Positions 49,901 to 63,400 of a stretch of DNA of 64,000 bases are shown here, one piece after another. Origin of the DNA: Plumapathes pennacea (Eukaryota; Cnidaria; Anthozoa; Antipatharia; Myriopathidae). The translations under genes and the position numbers were made by a program. The notes beneath the pieces were generated by a model. That model made no database searches. It was not told where the DNA came from and saw only the letters and a program-made list of their open reading frames with translations. The stretch is from NCBI GenBank assembly GCA_964036295.1, contig OZ038465.1:186001-250000 (forward strand), written 5' to 3'. Position 1 is the first letter of the stretch; every line of letters begins with the position of its first letter.

Positions 49901-52900
49901 TGCGCTGACTGGACATAGCGTGGGCGATAGCAAACCATCAAACGTAATCAGCGTGTCGTGTCCGCCTGTTCCTCAGACACCGGAGATTCACGTAAAAGAA
50001 TCGTTTTGCCGTGGTTGCATATCCCTTGGCTGGAAGCCAAACAGACATGACAATAAGCAACCTCCATCAAGTTATAGGGTTTTCCTCGATAGACACTTTC
50101 ACGGTAGCTGTCCGGCAGGAAGCGTCACAGACATCTTGGAAGAGTATGCTTACTGTTTAACTGAATGTGTTGTGGGTAGAAAGTATGAAATCTACATGAG
50201 AGCGTACTCGGCCCCCCAAATAGTCGAAGGACCAGATGGTTCAAAGCTTTTCCTTTGTGGTTGTCTTGGGAATACTTCAAATGTCCTGAGGGTTTACTGC
50301 GCAGGCCCACCATCAGGTCCAGTTCTTCGCGTCACAAATCTGCACGAAGAAGGAATATTACTGAAGTGGTGTAAGCCCCTGGAGTATAGTTCAATCAAAT
50401 TAGCGGTGGGTATATATTGAAACACATTTGTATTGTTTGACTCTAACAGTCTAAGTTTTATAGTGTTTACGAGTGGTTTGCCTTTATATTTATTGTCTCC
50501 TTTTCTTCTCTTTTTTATGCGCAGCGTTACATTCTTCGTGTCAACAATCAGCCTCATGGTGGGATGTTGTCAGCAGACTGTCAGAATACCTCCATCACTG
50601 ATGTTGCCCCTGGACAGCAAATCAGAATCTCATTGACAGCAGTTACAGATGACTTGGTGCGGAAAACTCAAGAAGTCCAGTCGTCTTGTCGAAGTTCTGG
50701 TCATGAAGCTGTGAACAGTGGAGTTGAGAGTGGTTCAAGTTCTAAACAAGAAATCTCCAACTCCGAGGCAGAGAGTTTATGTTCCATTGGTCCAACTCTC
50801 GTCATTTATTACGACTGCTTTGTGAAAAAAGTGAACCATGTTTATCTAGAGAAGATCAGGTGTTGCTCGGTTTGGGTCTCATGGACAGTGGAAGACGATG
50901 ACCAGTCTTTTACTTACACTCGCATCCAGCCCGAGTGTTTCCGAGTTTCATGTTTGTTGAATGGAGGGGAATTGATCTTTAAACAGACTACTACAGGTGA
51001 AACATAGTTTTGTAGCACTTGCACCAATTTGATTTAATTTAATGTGTTCATTTGTTTTGGTCTGCTTTTGATATGTTGTAAACTTGTCGTAACATCAAAA
51101 CCGGCCAAGATTACCTGGACTCGTATTTGCAAATTGTTCTACTTTCTTGCTTATGCAATGTAGTGTTAATGTGGATGAGCATAAACCTTTGTTTTTGTTA
51201 TTAACAAAACTATATATATATATATATTCTACAGATTTATCTCTCAGGTTGACTGACCTTCAACCACACTCTATGTATTCGGTGACTGTTGAGTCTCTGG
51301 CGAGCCATCCCAACGATCAAGACGCGGACAGCAGTGTGGAGGGCGGATTTGTGAATACAACGCGATCTCAGGCAGAATTTTTTCACACAGCTCAATCACC
51401 CGGGACTCCTGCTAACCTCCGTGTTGTTCAGACCACAGGAGACAGCATTAAAGTCTGCTGGGATTCTCCAGTCGTACAGCAGACTCCAGACATTTGCCTG
51501 AGAGTAAACGTGTATAAACGAAATGCCAATAGAACACAACCGTCAGTGAATGCGTTAAATAACAGAAAATTTAAACTGACAACAGAAATTACTAACCTCA
51601 AGGTAGACGGACTGATGCCCAAAACGGAATATATATTTTCACTTAACTATTTCTCGGAAGATCAGGACTCGTGTTCTGGTGCCCATGCTGCTGCGTCTAT
51701 GTTGACTGCATCCACAAATGGCGCAGATCCACCAACAGATCTCAGAGTCGTGTCCAGGTCTCCAACCTCCGTTCGCGTCAAATGGCGGTCTGCAGTGCTT
51801 TATGGTATGTCTATTGTTCTCCACTATGCAGTGCACTATGTGGAGAGCAGACACACGAGAAAACGGTCACGTGGGAAGAGCGGGTACACTAAGGATGCCA
51901 GTCACTTGCTTGTGGTGGACAGCAGCGCCATAGAAGCGGAGCTGGTGAGCCTAGACCCAGGAACTGCGTATCGAGTTACGGTTCAAGCTGTTCTGGGAAC
52001 AGATCATTACCTTGGAGACGACTCTTACGAAAGCGATCAATCTTCACTGTCCAGCGGTATGCCCCAGGATCCAGTCCCACTCTCTTGCTTGTCTGATCCA
52101 CTCACTGTTTGCACCACGGCACCACCTGAGAAGCCGAGGCTTTTGCTCAGCGGTTTTTCGTGTTCTCGGATACACCTATGTTGGAGCAGGCCGTGCCTTC
52201 TCGCCCCAGGTTCGCTTTGTAGTCAATAATCTGTTATTTCCGCTTGAAGTGAATTCTGGCTCCAGATTGTGTAATTATAGAGGCACAAACAGATTTCAAA
52301 ATTTGCAATTCTTATTTTTCTTTCAAATATGTTTCGAAATGCGAAGGGGAAGCATGTTAATTAAAACTGAAGCAGATGAAACGGGTAAATCTGGTTTTAT
52401 CAACATAAACCAGTTATTGAGCCAGTTTTGAGATGTTACACATGCCCATCGTAGCAATAACTATGCATCCCCTCAACCAGAACAATTCCGTATTTGTAAT
52501 GGTAGTCATTGATGTTTTATCTTCGTTGCTCTTTAGTTCCAGACCCCACCCGCCCAAACCAGGTTGTAGGGCGTGTTCGGCGCTTACGTTGTTATCGTTT
52601 AGAGGTGAATGGCACGGTAGTTACCAGACTACCCGCATCTAAACACAGTTTTGTGCTGAAAAGGTGCAAGCCAGGCATTAAATATTCCTGTGTTCTAGTG
52701 TTGGTGACGTCACCCGATGATGACGTGGCCAGTGTGTTCAACCGTAAGGTAACTGTTATATATTAGTGAATTGCACCAAATCTTTACGTCTTCTGGTTCA
52801 AATGCAACAAAATAACATGGTTTTAGTGAAGTAGCGAGAAATGTTAGAAGCGTAATGATCATGCACTGTCACACTTGTGCATTTAACGAAAAAGAAAACA

Positions 52901-55900
52901 TTTAAATATGTTTGCCAGCACTCGCGGCACTTAATACAAGCTACTTTGCATCCGTCACAGTACATTTTACTGTTTTATTTTCGTAGGAAACACAATTTTG
53001 GCTCACAGGCACAGACGAAGAGCAAACTGGCTTACTAGGGACCTGGGACGAGGTAGAGTCTGACCCTCTAGAGGTTACACTTCCTCGTCAGGAGAGGGGT
53101 CAGGACTGGCTCACGGGGCTCAGTGCCTACTACAGTGCCTGTAATGAAAGTGAGAGCGACGAGGAGAAAAATGGTGCGGTTGAAGTGGAATGGACAGCAG
53201 CCAAAGCAAGCAAACAGATGACTGGCTTTAAACTTATTTGGTGGTCAGATGATGGTGCCGTAAATGAGTCAGTTGCACAGCCTTTTGCGGCACGCACATA
53301 TCACATTACTCCCGTCTCACCAAGGTCAGTCCCTAAATTTTCTGTGTTCTCATGTCACGCCTTCTTTCACGCCAGCTTCTCGTACGCTACATCTCTTGGG
53401 GACTACCCGGGATATGAGAGCTATAATAAACCATTGTGCAGATTCAACCTACAGCTTTACTATGCCAGCTGAAGTCCAAAGAAGTTTTAACAGAACGGGA
53501 AATATTTGAACATTTTTTCAGATCTGTTTACAACGTCCTGCTATTGTTCATTCGGGGTGACGAAATATTGAATTCATGTGGCCCAGTGCAATGTCAGGTA
53601 ATACTCCTTTACAACTGCGTGACGATAGATAATACTCTGTATTCTGGTGTGAAGACCAGGTAATACACTGGCTGTATACTAGTGCGAGAACATGTAATTC
53701 ACCTTTTATGTATAAATGTATTTATGATGTAGTAGGTTTCGGAATGAAAAAGAAAATAAAGAAAGTGGATATTTATTGGATTTTGGTTTCTTACCAATTA
53801 CAAATAATGTGTGATAAGTGAATGGATGTACGTCTTGTGTTTTTCTTTAAACTTTTACGACCGTCCTTTCTTAGATCCCAGGAAGTCCAGCCGCTCCACG
53901 AATTTGGTGCCGAAACGTGTCGAGTCACCAGTTCACAGTGGAATGGAACGAGCCAAGAGTATACGGGGATGTAGACATTCGGGGTTATCAGGTGTGGAAA
54001 TATCTGTGTAAGAAATCGAGCAAGCTTACCTTGCAGCCCAGAAAGTGTAACACGAAGTGGTCTAACGAGCGTGCTGAAGCATTGTGTGTAATATTTGATG
54101 AATCGTTGTCGCACAAGACAAGACAAGACAAGTTTATTTATTTATACACGGTATAAAAACATCAGTTAATATACATTAAAATGGTAAATATGTTGTGGGT
54201 ATACTTACTAAATTAAAAACTGTTTTACATGTTTGCCGTGTGGGAGTCCGACTTTGCAGAGTACAGTGTATCTATGCCCCTTTTGAATTGTTATATGGAG
54301 CTAACATACTTGTTGCAGGTGGACTTGGGTGAAAATAAGAAAAAACTGCTGACTTCCGATCTGCGCCGTGTGTTGGTGCATTGCCAGGCTGCCAGGTACG
54401 ACATATAGACCCATAAAGTTAATCTGCTGCTTTTCTCGTTTTCCATGTTGTTGTCTCAATTTGAGGCTAACCTTTTTTTTTCTTGCATAACAGCCAGATC
54501 ATCTGTTAAGTTAAGTTTGCGATCATCAACCTTCTTTCTGCTTTTCGCATTAGTTGTTCTAGCATATCAGGTTTTAGCATATGCATTTTTGTATTCAAAC
54601 ATTTGTTTAAATAAGGCCTGTTCGTGTGTCACCCATTGCCATGGTGTATTGTATTGACTGATTCTTCTGCCTCCTACACGATATTGATCGAGAATCCCCC
54701 CAATAATATGCAGTTTTATTTTGCTCGCCTCTTATCAAACACGCCATTTTTTTAGTGGAAATTCCTTATATTCTTTTTTACTTTTTGAATGATAAAATCA
54801 TCAATTTTAATAAGTTGCGGCCTTTCTTGTTTGTCAGTTAATTAGTGAGAGTCCAGTTAGCACTGTCATCATTAACATGAAGGTGAAAATTGGTTGACAT
54901 GGCAACACAAGGAATTGCGACGGTTTCAAGCCGCTGGTGTTGTAAGCCCCGTAAGTCAGAAAGGCACAAACATTTAGTATTCCTGCAAGACCATTAATCA
55001 GCTACACAGAAGAAAGGAACGTTATGACCGACTGATTCTGGTGGAACTTTGGTACAAAACGCATTTTTAACAAACGGAAAGCGCTTGTGGTTTGTTATGA
55101 AAGTGGGTCTCGTACAAAATCTCGTCGAAACAGGTCACTACTTTTGTACTGTCAAGTCCTTTGTTCTGCTTACAACACCTGTTTGTGTCGCTAAACTAAA
55201 CTTGTCTGGGCAATACTTCAAATTCTTAACACCGTTTAATGTTAAAATAGTTAGCTTTAGTTTGAGAAAAGTGTGATTTCTAAGCCGTGCTACTATCAAT
55301 GGCGCTATTTTATTTTACTGTTGCAAACGTTTTTCTCTTGAAGTAAATCCAGTTGTAGCTTGGCTGTAAGACTTTGTTTTGTTCCGCACCTGCTTTTCAA
55401 TTAATTATTGATCTGAGACAAGACAAAAATAGTGTCAAACTTGTCCTCAACAATCGAAAGTGTTTACTTTTGCCAAATGTGTTTCCATTTTCATTGCCAG
55501 TTATGTGTATCAACCAAGTTTTATCCTTTTTGTAATTATTTTAACGTTTGACTTTTGCAGTGTCTGCCGGGTAAGTTTGGTTGCGCTCAGCAGTGACGTG
55601 CGGTCCGGTGACTCGCTGCCTTCCAATCAGCTGACAGTCCTCACACCAGCTGCAGCAGGTTACAGCATGCTAGGCGACCGCTCCTGCAGCAATACAAAAC
55701 GGCCGTTCAGTGTTCATGTTCGCCCCCAGTCCACTACTAACCACAGCATCACTGTGGGGTGGAGTGTCGCTGCTGAGGTGGCACATGCAGGTGTGTCACG
55801 TGTTACTGGGTGTCGTAATACAGCTTTTCGTCAATTTCTTAATACACAACTTTGGACTGACCTGTAGGTAGCATAGCTAATCGAGGTGGGTCAGTCTTCA

Positions 55901-58900
55901 AACTAGAAATACGATAATCGCAGATACCCCTCGCTCTGCCATTGATGGGACTTTTACTTTGGTACTCCCAACAAGAGTAGCCTTTGTTTTACCGAAATGT
56001 TGACTCAATCTTTTCTTCGAAGTCAAGTGCTACACGCAAAGGAAGGAGAAAAAGAATGGTGTGTGTTATACTTTTGCGTTGAAAAAAGAGTCGATTGCCT
56101 GACGAAGTACGTATTTCCCACGGTCGGCACGTCAAATTAATTCATACAGTCTGCCAAGCACGTTCTCAAAATTTAATACTCAAATTTTGAAGTTGGTCGG
56201 CCGTCGTAGTACGGAAAAAAAGGAACACTGATTTTCCAATTTTGAATTCATAGGCAGTACAATTAAATAGGCTTCCTGTGCGATTTGTTTTTACTCTGGA
56301 CTGCATGCTCCAGACTCAGGCATGCATATATAACGAGTTCAAATTGTTTTGTATGTGAACCCGCTCAAAACAACATGATTTCTCCCAGAATCAAAGCAAA
56401 ACTTGAACGGTTTACTTCAAATTATACACGGGCTTCAGACCTAGTCGTACTTCTAAGGGCTTGTGAACGATTCTCGCTGCAATGACCGCATGTTAGATTA
56501 CAGCATTTGTTACATTTTTAGTCTTCAGAAAAATAAGACATCTGACTAAATTATTCAAGAGACTCCAAGTTCCGATTGCTCTGAGCGAATAAGGTAGCCG
56601 AAACTGGCGACAGAAGCGTATTAAAACAATACTTCGAGGGAAAATGATCAGCATACAGATTCTAATACATTCTTGAAGTGATCGAATTACAAGATACGGG
56701 TACACGGAGACACTGATTTTCCAATTTTGAATTCATAGGCAGTACAATTAAATAGGCTTCTTGTGCGATTTTTTTTTTACTCTGGCATGCATATTTAATG
56801 AACTCGAATTGTTTTGTATGTGAACAAAACAGCATGTTTTCTCCCAGAATCAAAGCAAAACATGAACGGTTTACTTCAAATTATACACGGGCTTCAGACC
56901 TAGTCATACTTCAAAGGGCTTGTGAACGATTCTCGCTGCAATCACCGCGTGTCAGATTACACAGCATTTTAGTCTTGAATGAAAAAATAAGACATCTAAC
57001 TAAATCATTCAAGACTCTAAGTTCCGATTGCTCTGAGCGAATACGGTAGCCGAAACTGGCGACAGAAGAGTATTAAAACAATACTTCGAGGGGAAATGAT
57101 CAGCATGCAGATTCTAATACATTCTTGAAGAGGGATAGAATATATTTGTCACGGTGATTGTTCGATTTCCACTGACTGACCTTTGTTGCTTGTCCTTTCT
57201 GAATAACTATCTGAATTTAACACAAAACGGCGTCTGAATCTCCCGATTTGCTTTCAGGCGCTGTTCTCTTTGCGGAGTCGTTTCTTCGGCACGCTTCGTG
57301 CTGTCGGTCATAACATGATTTTCTTCTTTTCTCTAGACGAACTTGGCGCTGTTTGATCGTTTCATGATTTCGCCTTGCTCGTGCCTGTTCCCTTCTCTTT
57401 TGAAGACGAGCTTCGCGAGACCGTTCTGTTTCAAATTTTCTAGTTTTCAAATTCATTTTCGTGAACGCAGTTGCATAGAATATTGTTGCTTCGTTCAAAT
57501 CTTTCTTAAAAACACTGGCGGAGACGCTAGTCGATAATCGACAATGATTACGTAATTGCCTTATTAGGACATTGCCTTAGGCACCTGGCCTAAAAAGGTC
57601 ACATTACACACACACACACGAACACTAAATTTCGAGATGGCGACACGCTTGGAGTCTTCAAATTAATGCATTAGCGTCGTGATTATTTCCCTCGCTTTGT
57701 TCGGGGATTAATGCATTAGCGTCGTGGTTATTTCCCTCGCTTTGTTCGGGGATAAATATACATAAATCATTATTACATTAATTGCATTATGTGCTTTACA
57801 TTACATACACTAGGTACACTACATATAAAAGATCGAAGATCGAAAATACCTTTATGGTCACTCCGGAGTTTCATTTAGCGCATTCGTCCATGACAAACTT
57901 TGGATCATAACTTTTTTGGCTTTTATGCGATTCCTATAGAACTTTGAGAAGCCTTTGCAGCTATCATTCAGCAGTAATATGATTAAATTCGATTTAACTT
58001 GGGAAAACGTTTTAGTGATATTATAGCTTAAGTGGGCACTACGTTTTGAACAAAATCGCACCCAGTAAAAAATTTTGCTGGTATATTTTTGTTAAATTTC
58101 TGGAATCAGTTTATATTGACTTAATACATATCTTAACCAAGTTTCAGAAAAATCGTTGGAACAGAAGAGCGGAGGTAATAAAACCATCAAAATTTCGCCA
58201 TGAATTTTCCTTCTGCTCCGACGATTTTGCTGAAACTTGGTTAAGGTATGTATTCTGTTAAATATAAGCTGATTCCAGGAATTTAACAAAAATATACCAA
58301 CAAAATTTTTCACTGGGTCAAAAAGTACTGTCCACTTAAACTATAATATCACTGAAAATATTTTTCTCCAATTAAATCGAATTCAATTATATAATTGATA
58401 TAATTGACTGAATGATAGCTGCAACGTTCCTCAAAATTTTATAGGAATCGCATAAAAGCCAAAAAAGCTATGATCCAAAGTTTGTCATGGACGAGTGCGC
58501 CAAATGAAACTTCGGAGTGACCTTAAGTCATGTCCGCACTTCTGTAACACACTTGATTGGTTTAATGTAAACTCAGTAATTAATGTTTTCGTTTATTTTC
58601 CTAATCCATGTTTAATAGAGCATTCATTAATTCACATCGTAACATTTGTTCCTCAGTTGCGGGTAAAGCTGGCGGGTATCACGTGGTCAAGTGGAGTTCA
58701 GTATTGAAGCCACAGGTAACGTGATCATCTGGCGTTTTTGAGCAATCGACAGCTTGGATCTGCATACTATTCCTATTGAGTCCGTACAATTCTGCGAGAA
58801 ACAATGTTACAGTGACGAAAGAATTGTTTACTGACTTCTTGAAATTTGTTGATTTTGTAGGAAGGGGAGGGGAAAGAAAACGAGCAAAATTAATTAAATT

Positions 58901-60393
58901 TGTGATTGTACTTTTTGGCGCTGATTTGCTGAGGAAACGACATCCGGTCACTTGGAAAGTGTTCGATGTGGACTTTATTGACGGGGTTTCTCACATTGGG
59001 GATTGTTCTAGATTCGAGAGAAGCGTGTGCGCATGAACGAGTGTAGTTTGACTCTTGAAGACTGCTGCGCAGGGACAAGTTATTTCATCGTTGTGGCGGT
59101 GTTTGATTCAGATGGTGTGCTCGTGGCTCGTTCCGACCAGGTTACTGTGCAGACATCCGCTCCTGTTCATAAACCACAACTTCGGCTCAGGTAAATCAAA
59201 TGAAAAAAGTCTACAATATAAAGATTCAGTTAACCCAAACTCGATTGTGTTCACTGCTCTACAATGCTTACCTCTGCAGTAATCGTTTGACATAGGCCAC
59301 ACGTAAACCTTACTATTAATTGGTGTAGCTTATTTGTGTGATAACACCTTATTTTTACCACACGATTTGATCTTAGTTATCCGCCTATTCAATTTACGCA
59401 CAGGCTTTTCTTCTTAGGTCATGCCTGCCGATTAAGAGTATCCTTGAGTGGGACCGCCCAACAACTTTTGGCGATGCTGAAATTCGGTTGTACGAGTTGC
59501 AGGTAATTAGTGACTACCATGTGTATTTTCGCTAGCTTCGCGAAGTTTTAATTCCTCGTTACATTTCATTAGATTGGCGTGGGCTGACCTGGGGCTAATT
59601 CAATAAACATTTAAACGTGTATTTTACAAGTTGGACCATTTTTTCAAACGCCACTAAACGGACTCCAATCGGACAAAAGTTGCAAAACATTACAGATACA
59701 GGTCTCAATTGTATAACTGGAACTGATTTGGTCATGGTATTGGATTAAAGTGTGTTTTGACGTGTCGGGAAATTGGCCCAACTTGCAAAATATGAATTGG
59801 CCCCTGATGTAAAATTATTTCATTTTCACTTAACCTTCATTGGCTTGTTTTACAGCCATCAAGATGTTTAAAGTGAGAACACGTACTGCAATGTGAATTT
59901 GTATGGTAAAGTTATTTTGCTTTATGCCCAGATCAATGGTTGTTTGGTAAGAGATCTGAAAAGCGACTGCACTTCGTTCGAATTTGCCGAAGGCAAACCT
60001 TGTCAAGAGTACGCGTTTGAACTCAGAGTAAGTCTGCTGCACTTCACACGTTACTTATAATTTACTGCTTTGCTGAGTGACTGTGTCAAACACGTGACCA
60101 CTATATAGAGGAACCCGTGCCAGGCGGTTCACACCTTCAGTTGTCAATCAACCGCCGTCCGTGTCGGACGGCTCTTATGGGATCAGATCATTTCGTGAAA
60201 TGGGCTAAAGTTAGGGTTAGGGTTAGAAAAAAGTTTCAGTAGGGACCTGATAATGAGGGAGCGAACAACATGTTTATTAACCTTTTAAGTTAAGTGGAGG
60301 CAGGGTCTTAAAATAGCCTTTACAAACATGGGTACAGTAAATATGGACCAGTTGCACCCGAACAGAGGGAGGCGTGTTGATTTAGATATAAGG

Positions 60394-60441
<48 letters not shown>

Positions 60442-63400
60442 GTAATAATTGCTTTACCAATAAAGTTTTGCTTGTGTAAATGCTTGCACTGATACAGACA
60501 AATAGAATATTTGAATCAGGAGAAATTAAGGCAAAGACCTGTTTTAGAGCTTTTACAACAAAATATTTGTTTCAGGTAATCAGTACCAAAAAAGGCTGCG
60601 ACAGCCAATGGTCAGACTGCCTACAGGTCACGTGTCCTGGTGCAGAGAAGCCTCGGCTGAGACGCATTAACTCGGAGGCGGTGAACTGTATTGCAGTGGC
60701 CTGGGACAAACCCTTGCTGAAAGGCGGGGCCAAAGTACAAAGCTACACTGTAAGTCGTGACAGTGCCTTTGCTTGTCTTATCTATACTGTCTGATGACAC
60801 TATATACTCACACTAGGTTTTCTATCTGAATGACACTTGGTACTTTCTTCGTACACAGGTATACTATCTGAATGACCCTGGGCACGTGATCACAAGTGAC
60901 ATCGTAAAAGGAAGTGAGCAAGCTGTAGTACACGGTCCGTTGCAAAACTTCGTTGAGCAAGACCGATTGTTCAATGTGGATCCGCATGCAGTTTACTTGG
61001 TCCTGTTGCACGTGGAGCTAAGCCGACCTGATCAATGTGCCAGTGTAGACTCACAGCCAATCAGAACAAGGGCAGCTGTACCTCCCGACCCACCAGTGAT
61101 CAGCATCCAACTGGTGGGCTTGCATCAGAGACGCGAAGTGGACAAGACAATCGGCTCTCTGTTACACAGGAGAGACAGGTTATGTCAGAATATCTTCATG
61201 ATTTTATTAATTGTGAGATTGTGACTTCTACGGCTGTAATACTGCAAGCTTGAGTGTTTTACCTTTTGTCAAACCGAGCTACGAAACCATCAAATTTTCA
61301 AACTTGCTTCCCTTTTGAAGGTTGCTCAGGAAATCCCACTTGCTTCACGGTAGCATCGTCGTCAAAGGATCAAAACAGAAGGATGTGGAGGTTTGTATTA
61401 TATAGTTGTTACTCCGTTCTGCCATTAGTAAGCACTAGACTTTAAAATGCGCTAGTTTCAGACTATGGATCTAATCTTAGCAACAACCTTTCAATCGAGA
61501 GTAATTCATCAGCCAGTCGCAGGCTTATAACATGCACTAGTCCTAACGTTCTCGAGCTGTGAGAAACCTTGGGTATTATAATTCCATAAAAGGTGATTTG
61601 GAATGTCATCGTGTTTTCTTTTCGTTGTATAGAATTACTGGCTTTCATGTGTCACAAAGCTCTTTCAATTTGCAAATAATTCTTTAGTTTTGATTGTCCT
61701 ACCTGGCTTTTTGCCAACATAACACAGCCAAGTTGGATTGGCGTAGTTATTCATTTTGCGGCAGAGAAAGTGTTTCCTACTTACGTAATGTATTACTGCT
61801 AGCCATCATAATATGTATCCCCAATGCCTACCCAGTTCCAAGACTGACTATGTCTTTTTTTTCTTTAGATTTCAAAAGTGCTTTCTGTCATTGCGGAATT
61901 GGAGAGCGACCTACAAGAGGCGTTAGAGGCCATCAAAATGTACACGGGTGAGTAGCATTCACACACTACTACTGTAAATGTGCACAACGGTCTCAGGATT
62001 TTAACCGTTCCATTGTTATCTTTTTAACCTTTTAGGAACTGTATCTGCGTTAGTGAGTTGGACGAAACCTAAAGACGACAGAAATGCCGTTGTCACTGGA
62101 TACCAGATTCTCATGAACAGTGAACCACGAGAAAAGCTGTTCGGCAGAAACTCGACCCAGGTTCAATTGCAGGTGAAGCTCGACAGTCGTTGTTAACGTG
62201 CGTTGATATTGGGTATTTATTACACGTTGCTTACCACGTTAATGAAAGTTGACCCTTTTTGCCATCGATATCTAATTGGTAGTTTCGTGATTATTGGTCT
62301 CAAAATATTCTGACAGAAAGTCGAGAAAAAAAAGTGCAGTCTGTGGAGATTGAGCGGGGCTATTCCAGTAAGCCTTCTCCTTTAAACGACTTTTAATTTT
62401 ATTTGCAGGTACCGGCCAGTCAGTTTCAGCAGGTGATCACAGTGCAAACGTTAACGAAACACCCTGTAGGTCCCAGTTCTCCCTCGGACGCAGAAGTGCT
62501 TGATGGATCAGATTTCTTACCTTCAACCTTCTTCTGTTATTTTGATGTTCATGTTCGTGGAGCGAGGTAACGTTGTTCTGTTGATAGATTGTCTATATTA
62601 ATAAGGCAAATCGGCTATTATACCACTAGATCACTCATCTTTGTCTCTTAAATTTGCAGCTGGCCTGATCGTGGTTGTTGCAGCGTTCATGATACTGTTG
62701 CACATGAAGCTTCACTTGGCGAGCACACCAAACCGCTTGCACATCGGGGACTGCTGACCACGAGAATACCGTGCCCAGTGGTTTCAGTTCTTGACCTGTT
62801 CGACACGAATTGGAAACCCCTTACAACAGCCGTGCGTTCCTTCAAACCAACTGCACTGCTGTTTTGGACTAAGTGGTTAGAACCCCAGCCCTGCACTCTC
62901 CAGTATTTGTGTTTTCCTTTTTTTATTATTTCTTCTTCCTTCTGGGTTGTTTATTCGTAATCACCTTTTTTTCTGAATAGTCTCCTATTACTTTGGTTCA
63001 CCAGGTGTCATTCGTCACAGAAACTTATGGATTTCTTCGTGGAATTCTGTGGGCGGTGCTCTGACGAGGTCTGTGTGCGTGTTTGTGTGTGTGTGTGTGT
63101 GTGTGTGGTTTTGTGACTTATTCTTTCGTTGGCCGTTTTGCTGACATACACGTACAGAGCTGGAAAAGTTCCCAAGGTCATGTTTCGTCTCAAAACAACC
63201 AGATCCATAGAGGAATTTTTCTCTTTTGCCTATTTACAGTTCTCTTTTGTTACGTGCTGTGTGAAAAGTCAGGAATCAGGAGCAGATCATTGTCAGTCCG
63301 TCATGGATTTTATCACCCAAAAGGACTGGGTCAGACATGGCAAACTTCTGCATTTGTGCGCCTGCCATTCTGATAGCCAGCGGGTCAAGCCGTTGCGACG

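Noticed and set aside
53992..54140. Read-through of exon 44 (VWKYLCKKSSK...)
   Set aside because: It ends in a stop without a phase-compatible donor to exon 45, whereas the donor at 53,992 restores the frame exactly.
58861..58895. Possible exon after the TTTTGTAG acceptor at 58,860
   Set aside because: In-phase reading hits TAA after ten codons; the acceptor at 59,011 joins exon 47 in phase with FN3-like sequence.
60211..60230. Telomere-like GGGTTAGGGTTAG
   Set aside because: Only about two and a half units inside an intron; chance or minor interstitial motif.
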